Origin: Bacteroidota bacterium
GTDB taxonomy: Bacteria; Bacteroidota; Bacteroidia; Chitinophagales; Chitinophagaceae
Direction: 5' to 3'
DNA: 19,012 nt
NCBI GenBank assembly: GCA_023392185.1
Contig: JAEVZP010000168.1
Location: 1 to 19,012 of the forward strand
A program made the translations under genes and the position numbers. The notes under the pieces were generated by a model. The model was not told the origin of the DNA, did not search any database, and was given only the letters and a program-made list of their open reading frames with translations. Of the stretch, positions 14,375 to 19,012 are shown piece after piece. The number at the start of each line of letters is the position of its first letter. Position 1 is the first letter of the stretch.

Positions 14375-15298
14375 CTAAGAGGCAACAGCCCCTTCTTTAC
14401 GGCCTACCATGTACAGCACCGCCATGCGCACCGCAACACCGTTTTCCACCTGATCGAGCACCAGCGACTGACCCGAATCGGCCACATCAGAACTCAGCTC
14501 TACGCCGCGATTGATAGGACCGGGGTGCATAATCACAATGTCTTTTTGCAGGCTGTCGAGCATGGCGCGGTCGATGCCGTAGTAAAGCGCATACTCGCGC
14601 AATGTAGAGAAAAGTGGCTTGCTTTGACGCTCCAGCTGAATGCGTAGCACGTTGGCCACCTCGCACCACTCCAACGCCTTTTTCACATCGTAAAACACTT
14701 TTACACCGAGGCTTTCAATCGCCTTTGGTATCAGCGTCGCCGGACCACACACCGCTACTTCCGCGCCCATTTTGGTAAGCAGGTAGATATTGCTCAGGGC
14801 CACCCGGCTGTGCAGAATATCACCAATAATAGCAATCCGTTTTCCGGAAATACTGCCCAATCGTTCCCGAATGGAATAGGCATCGAGCAGGGCTTGGGTG
14901 GGATGTTCATTGGTGCCGTCGCCCGCGTTTACAATACTTGCGTCGATATGTCGGGACAGGAAATGTGGTGCGCCGGAAGCCGAATGCCGCATCACCACAA
15001 TATCCACCTTCATCGCCAGAATGTTCTGCACCGTGTCCACCAAAGTCTCGCCTTTGGAAACCGAGGACGACGAAACCGCGAAGTTGACCGTATCGGCGCC
15101 GAGGCGCTTTTGGGCCAGCTCAAACGAAATGCGGGTGCGGGTAGAATTCTCGTAAAACAGATTGACGATTGTGGTGTCGCGCAGGGCTGGAACTTTTTTA
15201 ATGGGCCGGTTGAGCACCTGCTTAAACTCATCGGCGGTGGTGAAAACCTGTTCAATGGTCTGCGGAGAAAGGTCTTTGATGCCGAGGAGATGTTTCAT
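14375..15298 (-). CDS. pyrB: aspartate carbamoyltransferase catalytic subunit
   Basis: A 307-residue enzyme that joins carbamoyl phosphate and aspartate to carbamoyl-aspartate, the committed step of pyrimidine synthesis. Active-site elements are all visible: the carbamoyl-phosphate loop NSTRTR at 51-56, SKGET at 81-85 with the lysine donated across the subunit interface, EHPTQALLD at 131-139, and HPGPINRGVEL near the C-terminus. The length is normal for a catalytic chain. No pyrI regulatory gene is beside it, and pyrR lies upstream on the same strand after a 263-bp gap holding a palindromic repeat, so the two may or may not share a transcript. A TTTCCGGAAA copy at 14841-14850 encodes the SGK within ISGKRIA. 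Confidence 0.96.
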   Translation of the reverse strand: MKHLLGIKDLSPQTIEQVFTTADEFKQVLNRPIKKVPALRDTTIVNLFYENSTRTRISFELAQKRLGADTVNFAVSSSSVSKGETLVDTVQNILAMKVDIVVMRHSASGAPHFLSRHIDASIVNAGDGTNEHPTQALLDAYSIRERLGSISGKRIAIIGDILHSRVALSNIYLLTKMGAEVAVCGPATLIPKAIESLGVKVFYDVKKALEWCEVANVLRIQLERQSKPLFSTLREYALYYGIDRAMLDSLQKDIVIMHPGPINRGVELSSDVADSGQSLVLDQVENGVAVRMAVLYMVGRKEGAVAS

Positions 15299-15380
15299 TT
15301 TCTGTTGGGTTGCTGGGAAAGGGTTTGAGCTTATCCTAAAAATAAAGGGTTGTGAAGTATGCTGGTTTTCTCGTACGGTT

Positions 15381-15472
15381 CTTTTGTCTGGGCGGAACAG
15401 CCTGTCCCGCTGAAAAGCGGGAGGGTCTATGCGGATACAAGCCTCTTAGTTCCCGTTCCGGGATGACAAAAG
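15381..15472. repeat. 92-bp palindromic intergenic element between pyrR and pyrB
   Basis: The outer arms are CTTTTGTC (15381-15388) and GACAAAAG (15465-15472), then after 4 unpaired bases CGGAAC (15393-15398) and GTTCCG (15455-15460). An inner hairpin TCCCGC (15405-15410) / GCGGGA (15417-15422) is present. The right part (tcccgttccgggatgacaaa) resembles a dispersed repeat common in bacterial intergenic DNA. There is no open gene inside, so it may be a REP- or MITE-like unit. Confidence 0.65.
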
Positions 15473-15549
15473 TCGCTGTCCGAAACAGCCCAGTACTCAT
15501 TTTCTGGAAAGGCTTGGTTGAAAGGATTTAGGGGCGAGAAAGAGCGAAA

Positions 15550-15559
15550 TTTCCGGAAG
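15550..15559. repeat. near-copy of the palindrome (TTTCCGGAAG) 2 nt past the pyrR stop
   Basis: Nine of ten bases match TTTCCGGAAA. Its position just beyond a stop codon parallels the copy after pyrB. Confidence 0.6.
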
Positions 15560-15561
15560 TT

Positions 15562-16116
15562 TTAAAAGTCATTTGGGTGTCCGGCGGTTTCTTCCAGGTA
15601 CACCACATCCTCGCCGGGCTTTTCGCCCCAGAGCAGCCGCACGCGCCGCGATTCGTAGGTGTCGATTGCAAAGCCGCTGTAATCGGGTTGCACGGGCAGT
15701 TGGCGGCTGAACCGGCGGTCCACCAGGGCCAAAAGCTCTACTTTTTCCGGACGGCCGAGGTCCAGCAGCGCATCCATTGCGGCGCGAATGGTGCGACCGG
15801 TGAACAGCACGTCGTCAATCAAAACCACCGTTTTGCCTTCAATAGCAAAAGGAAAATGGGTTTCGGAAGGCAGGCGCAGGGCCGAGCCCTGGTGAATATC
15901 GTCGCGGTAAAAAGTGGTATCGAGCGTGGCGTAGGGAATGGGTTTATTTCCGGAAAGTTCTTCCAGAATGCCTACCAACCGGTCGGAAACGGCCACCCCG
16001 CGCGGCTGAATGCCGACGAGCACTGCGTTTTGAAACTGCCCGTGCGCCTCTATCAGTTGATGCGCCAAACGGTACAAAACAATGCGAAGCTGGTGGGTAT
16101 CGAGCAGGATTTTCAC
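15562..16116 (-). CDS. pyrR: PyrR, pyrimidine regulatory protein / uracil phosphoribosyltransferase
   Basis: A 184-residue phosphoribosyltransferase-fold protein. Members bind pyr mRNA to attenuate transcription when UMP is high, and many also convert uracil plus PRPP to UMP. The PRPP loop VVLIDDVLFTGRT is at 97-109, with VGIQPRGVAVSDRL at 34-47, TFYRDDIH at 68-75, and LLALVDRRFSRQLPVQPDYSG in the C-terminal part. The start is GTG at 16116, fitting where the family begins. An exact TATCTTTG -7 box ends 7 nt before the GTG, suggesting an mRNA with almost no leader. pyrB follows downstream. I did not find a recognisable attenuator before pyrB, so RNA regulation here is unproven. A TTTCCGGAAA copy (15947-15956) encodes SGN. 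Confidence 0.93.
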   Translation of the reverse strand: MKILLDTHQLRIVLYRLAHQLIEAHGQFQNAVLVGIQPRGVAVSDRLVGILEELSGNKPIPYATLDTTFYRDDIHQGSALRLPSETHFPFAIEGKTVVLIDDVLFTGRTIRAAMDALLDLGRPEKVELLALVDRRFSRQLPVQPDYSGFAIDTYESRRVRLLWGEKPGEDVVYLEETAGHPNDF

Positions 16117-16123
16117 GGTAGCG

Positions 16124-16131
16124 CAAAGATA
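16124..16131 (-). promoter_or_regulatory. -7 element of the pyrR promoter
   Basis: TATCTTTG on the minus strand matches TAnnTTTG exactly. Only 7 nt separate it from the GTG start, placing the expected transcript start at or next to the start codon. No clear -33 TTG is present; the TTGGA/CTTCG repeat begins directly upstream. Confidence 0.5.
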
Positions 16132-16133
16132 TG

Positions 16134-16205
16134 CTTCGCGTTGGACGCTAAAGCTGTTGGAGCTTCGCTTGGAAGCCCTTCGGGCATTGGAGCCTTCGGC
16201 TTAGG
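16134..16205. repeat. TTGGA/CTTCG module array A
   Basis: Several short modules combining TTGGA and CTTCG follow one another (CTTCGCGTTGGAC at 16134-16146, then TTGGAGCTTCGCTTGGA, then a third with CCTTCGGGCATTGGAGCCTTCGG). The 13-bp module at 16134-16146 recurs exactly, inverted, in array B. The array abuts the pyrR promoter. Confidence 0.55.
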
Positions 16206-16288
16206 TTTGGAAAAGCTGTTCAGTTGCTAAGCGCACTCCTACCTAAGCACCAAAAACACAAATTTGACGCAATATTTTTACAAAATAT

Positions 16289-16373
16289 GGGTCATTGCGA
16301 GGAGGAACGACGAAGCAACCAGCACATTGTGTGGTGATATGTGCAGGTTGCTTCGCTCCGCTCGCAATGACCC
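16289..16373. repeat. 85-bp REP-like long hairpin element
   Basis: It is bounded by perfect 13-bp arms GGGTCATTGCGAG (16289-16301) and CTCGCAATGACCC (16361-16373). Inside are CGAAGCAACC (16311-16320) / GGTTGCTTCG (16346-16355) and GCACAT (16322-16327) / ATGTGC (16339-16344). The arms match a repeat I know to be dispersed in many bacterial genomes (GTCATTGCGAGGA...AGCAA). A reading frame crossing it is not credible as a gene. Confidence 0.75.
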
Positions 16374-16410
16374 GCGAAAAGCATCAACTGTTTTTGAAGC
16401 ATCTGAAGAA

Positions 16411-16455
16411 AGCTGTTATTCCGACTGAAAGGAAGAATCTGTTCGGAATAAAGCT
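16411..16455. repeat. 45-bp inverted-repeat element
   Basis: TTATTCCGA (16416-16424) pairs with TCGGAATAA (16443-16451), extended outward by AGCT on both sides with one bulged base. The interior (ctgaaaggaagaatctgt) resembles another dispersed intergenic repeat family. It lies 38 bp from the 85-bp element. Confidence 0.55.
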
Positions 16456-16529
16456 GTTTTTAGACTCTATCGCGCATAGCAACACGTTTGCGCAAGTCGA
16501 AATTAAAAGATTGAGAAAGTGGGGAACAG

Positions 16530-16871
16530 CTAATCTGGTCGTGCCAGGACATCGGGAATAAAAATACCAAAGGGCATTGTTGGGGCAAACGTTAGAAGAA
16601 GAGGAAAGCCATTCGATAGCTCCATTTGTAAAGGATCTATACTAAGCAATTCTATCCCCACATTTTTATAATCACCAAAACTGAATTTACCCTCGAAATA
16701 TATCCTTGAAGATGTTCCAATACCATTCAACAAGCTTTCTATTCTAATCTTACTGTAATTAGAAGTTACTACGACCTTTTGGGATTCCTTATAACAAAAA
16801 AATGCTTTGCCCCAGACCAGCTTTTTTGTATCCACAATTAATTTAAAGATTAATCTTAAGCAATTCAACAA
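16530..16871 (-). CDS. orphan AT-rich reading frame, possible gene fragment
   Basis: A frame of about 113 codons with a protein-like, beta-strand-rich sequence (VVVTSNYSKIRIESLL, SSRIYFEGKFSFGDYKNVG, NGFPLLLTFAPTMPFGIFIPD). I do not recognise it. It has no ATG in its first two thirds; TTG at 16871 or GTG at 16835 are the only early starts, and a TGA closes the frame at 16902-16904. By hand count positions 16561-16860 are about 34% GC, far below the flanking genes. It may be a 3' remnant of a transferred gene, a real small gene with a rare start, or non-coding DNA that happens to be open. Confidence 0.35.
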   Translation of the reverse strand: MLNCLRLIFKLIVDTKKLVWGKAFFCYKESQKVVVTSNYSKIRIESLLNGIGTSSRIYFEGKFSFGDYKNVGIELLSIDPLQMELSNGFPLLLTFAPTMPFGIFIPDVLARPD

Positions 16872-17021
16872 AGTTAAAGGCGACGGTTTTTGGCCCTCAA
16901 GTCATCGTTGTTAGGGCTCACAGTTTTCAAACTGCGTTTAATATTTAAAGCCAGTAAAATAATCCAGCCTTCTAGCCCTCCCAAACGAAAATTTTTCCCA
17001 AAACCAAAAAGCGCTTCCCGC

Positions 17022-17105
17022 TCAGGTAACACATTACCCAAGCGCGAAGCGCTCCAACAAGGCGAAGCCGGTCCAACGCGAAGCGTCCAAGCCCCAAGCC
17101 CCAAC
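17022..17105. repeat. TTGGA/CTTCG module array B (inverted relative to A)
   Basis: Read on the minus strand, this stretch repeats TTGGAC-GCTTCGCG-TTGGAC-CGGCTTCGCC-TTGTTGGAGCGCTTCGCGC. GTCCAACGCGAAG at 17071-17083 is the exact reverse complement of 16134-16146. The rest of 16872-17119 shows nothing I can assign: no terminator and no convincing gene. Confidence 0.55.
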
Positions 17106-17119
17106 CTGCACAGCAGCTC

Positions 17120-19012
17120 CTAAAACCGGTACAACACGTGGAAAATCACATTCCGGCCCGGCCGCAGGATTTTCAGCAGGTCTAAATGCTCGTAGTAGGC
17201 GGCATCCAGCACGTTATCCACGCGAACGTTAAGGGAAATGCTTTGGTCTTTAAGGGAAAAATCTTTTCCAACACCGGCATTGAAAACGGCAAAACCCGGC
17301 GACGGGCGCTCGCCATACACCGCGCTTGTGTGCTTTCTGCCGGCCCCAAAAATGCCTTCTCCAAAGGCAGCCCAGCCCGCCTTCCGGAACGAAACCCGGT
17401 TCATGGATTTCAGGGGCGGAATCAGGGGCAAGAGTTGGTTATTGTTGTCGTAGGCATAGGAAACCGACGTGGTGCTTTGCGCTTCCAGCGTTTGGGTCGG
17501 ACGCCAGCGCACGGCCAGTTCGCCGCCATACAGCACCGCATTAGGGATATTCTGATACTGGTTCACCCCCGACGCGCCAATGGTCATCACGCTGTAATCG
17601 GCGTGCAGGCGGCCCACAATATAATCGGCAAAGCGGTAGGCATACACCTGTGGGAAAAAAAGCAGTTTTCCTTTCCGGAAATCGGCCCCCAGATTGGCGT
17701 TCCAGGACTTTTCCGTCTTTAAATCCTGATTGCCGAGGTAGTCGTGGTTGTCCAGCCGGTTGAACAGGTAGAACGCATACAACTCCTGCAAGGAAGCCGC
17801 CCGCTCGCCCCGCGCCACACCGCCATACACCCGCACCGCGGGCGAAAAACGCTGTTCTACCTGCGCAAAGGCATTGAGCAACAAATTTTGCTGCACCGGG
17901 GTTTCCGGAAAAAGGCTGCTCAGCGTTTGCCGTCCGGCGTCGGAGTAAGTGCCGCTCCAGGTCGCATTTAAGGTTGCGCCAACGGTCAGCAGCGTTTTTT
18001 CGCCCACCCGGATACGGTCGTTTCCGGAAAATCCAACCATCGTCCGCTCCACGTCGGGCAGGGTCAGCATAAACATCTCGGCAGCGCCCTTGGGATACAT
18101 CGTCATCTCGGCGTGCAGGCGGTTGTGGTAGCCGTTGGCCATCAGGGTCAGGTGGTTCCGCTCTCCCACCCGCAGCGAAGCGCGCGAGTAAAAGCCCACC
18201 GTCTGCGAGGTTCCGGGCATATCCATGTGCATCGGCACCATACTTTCCGGGCGCTTGGTGTCGTCCATGGCGTGGTCAATAAAATTGCCGTACACTTTGG
18301 TTTCCAGGCGACTCAGCTTGCGGTGACCGCATTCATAAATATGGCTCAAAGCGGCCATTTTGGCTTTCGCAAAAGCTACGTCCATCGTCAGGGCCGGATA
18401 GCCAATGTCAAAACCATCGTCCTGCAAATAATCGGCTTGCAAACGGTGGTGATCCGAAAGCTGTACCGTGCCGTTCACGTTGAAATTGACTTTCCGGTAT
18501 TGCGAAAACAAAATCTCTTTTCCGTCGCCCGCGCGGTAGTTATCGGCCTGCCGGAAAACGCCGTTGGCTCCCAGCGCCCAGCGCGCTTTGGAAAGGTTGA
18601 GTCCACCCAGAAACTGACGGGCGTTGCCGTTGGTTTCGTAGCCTGCGCCGGCCCAACCGGAAACCGTTTTTTCGCCGCCCGGAACGGCTTTCTGCAACCG
18701 GAAATCCAGTCCGCCGCCCACGCTCGCGCCCGCGCTTTCGTCGCCGGGACCAAAGCTGGTGGTAATGGTTTGTAGGTTGTTGGGCTCCACGTAGCTGCTC
18801 ACCGGGTCCATGCGGTCGGTACACGCGCCAAAGACGTACATACCGTCAATGGTGGTGTTAATCTGAGCGGCGCTGAGGCCACGAATGGTCGATTCCAGCG
18901 CGTAGTTGCCCCGCCGGATCAGCGTGACGCCGGGAAGGTATTCGAGCAATTTATCTACCGGCAGCAGTGCATCGTCGGCGCGACCGTGTTTTTGGGAAAG
19001 CGTGTTTTTCCA
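17120..19012 (-). CDS. TonB-dependent receptor, copper-receptor-like (OprC/NosA type), 5' part outside window
   Basis: The last 630 residues of an outer-membrane TonB-dependent receptor; signal peptide and early plug lie beyond the right edge, where the frame is still open. The visible plug contains LLEYLPGVTLIRRGNYALESTIRGL. The barrel runs to the C-terminal VIFHVLYRF with a final aromatic residue. The plug has TIDGMYVFGACTDRMDPVSSYVEP, with CxxxM (Cys codon 18823-18821), and a barrel loop has DHAMDDTKRP (HxM, His codon 18274-18272) followed by MVPMHMDMPG. A CxxxM plus HxM pair is the copper site described for OprC of Pseudomonas, so copper uptake is the best inference. Three TTTCCGGAAA copies (17672, 17902, 18021) encode FRK, FPE and SGN. 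No copper genes are visible nearby. Confidence 0.85.
   Translation of the reverse strand, partial: WKNTLSQKHGRADDALLPVDKLLEYLPGVTLIRRGNYALESTIRGLSAAQINTTIDGMYVFGACTDRMDPVSSYVEPNNLQTITTSFGPGDESAGASVGGGLDFRLQKAVPGGEKTVSGWAGAGYETNGNARQFLGGLNLSKARWALGANGVFRQADNYRAGDGKEILFSQYRKVNFNVNGTVQLSDHHRLQADYLQDDGFDIGYPALTMDVAFAKAKMAALSHIYECGHRKLSRLETKVYGNFIDHAMDDTKRPESMVPMHMDMPGTSQTVGFYSRASLRVGERNHLTLMANGYHNRLHAEMTMYPKGAAEMFMLTLPDVERTMVGFSGNDRIRVGEKTLLTVGATLNATWSGTYSDAGRQTLSSLFPETPVQQNLLLNAFAQVEQRFSPAVRVYGGVARGERAASLQELYAFYLFNRLDNHDYLGNQDLKTEKSWNANLGADFRKGKLLFFPQVYAYRFADYIVGRLHADYSVMTIGASGVNQYQNIPNAVLYGGELAVRWRPTQTLEAQSTTSVSYAYDNNNQLLPLIPPLKSMNRVSFRKAGWAAFGEGIFGAGRKHTSAVYGERPSPGFAVFNAGVGKDFSLKDQSISLNVRVDNVLDAAYYEHLDLLKILRPGRNVIFHVLYRF

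Noticed and set aside
16295..16561. 88-codon plus-strand frame
   Set aside because: It is built from the 85-bp hairpin repeat and the following inverted repeat, so it is not a credible gene.
16874..17123. Short frames on both strands over module array B
   Set aside because: They are mostly translations of the TTGGA/CTTCG repeats, with no protein-like content.

Overview
The window looks like chromosomal DNA of a Bacteroidota bacterium, most likely of the Chitinophagaceae type. The evidence is a coaX / outer-membrane protein / lptC gene order, promoter elements of the TAnnTTTG type, LON-domain, MeaB, RlpA-like and AI-2E proteins of Bacteroidota flavour, and fairly GC-rich coding DNA. It is mostly housekeeping and envelope genes. 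I see no prophage, transposase, integrase, CRISPR array, tRNA or rRNA.

Layout. 1-2350: a bidirectional terminator, a small SET-domain gene (minus), and a divergent gene for a Tyr/Gly/Gln-rich protein with a BON domain. 2350-9233: a long minus-strand block. In transcription order it holds an O-antigen-ligase-like membrane protein, a LON-domain protein, coaX, an outer-membrane barrel protein and lptC, tightly packed or overlapping, then a DEAD-box RNA helicase and an RlpA-like protein with its own promoter and terminator. 9274-12696: plus-strand genes meaB, a DUF202 membrane protein, an AI-2E-family transporter and a secreted VCBS/FG-GAP-like protein. 12737-16116: minus-strand smpB, accD, pyrB and pyrR. 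16117-17119: a repeat-rich, partly AT-rich intergenic stretch with one orphan reading frame. 17120-19012: a TonB-dependent receptor, cut by the window edge, with copper-site motifs like those of OprC/NosA.

How the genes work together. The ligase-coaX-barrel-lptC block ties lipopolysaccharide completion and transport to an uncharacterised outer-membrane protein. pyrR and pyrB form a pyrimidine pair, accD starts fatty-acid synthesis, and smpB serves trans-translation.

The most striking signal is not a gene. The 10-bp palindrome TTTCCGGAAA occurs 17 times in 19 kb, about 0.02 being expected by chance. It occurs inside genes in all three reading frames, and also between genes, in some cases only a few bases past a stop codon. 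This is a highly iterated DNA word, comparable in kind to HIP1 or DNA-uptake sequences, of unknown role. Other non-gene structure includes a 7-bp-period CATGNNN array over the smpB start, a possible leaderless pyrR transcript, and several hairpin-forming interspersed repeats around pyrR.
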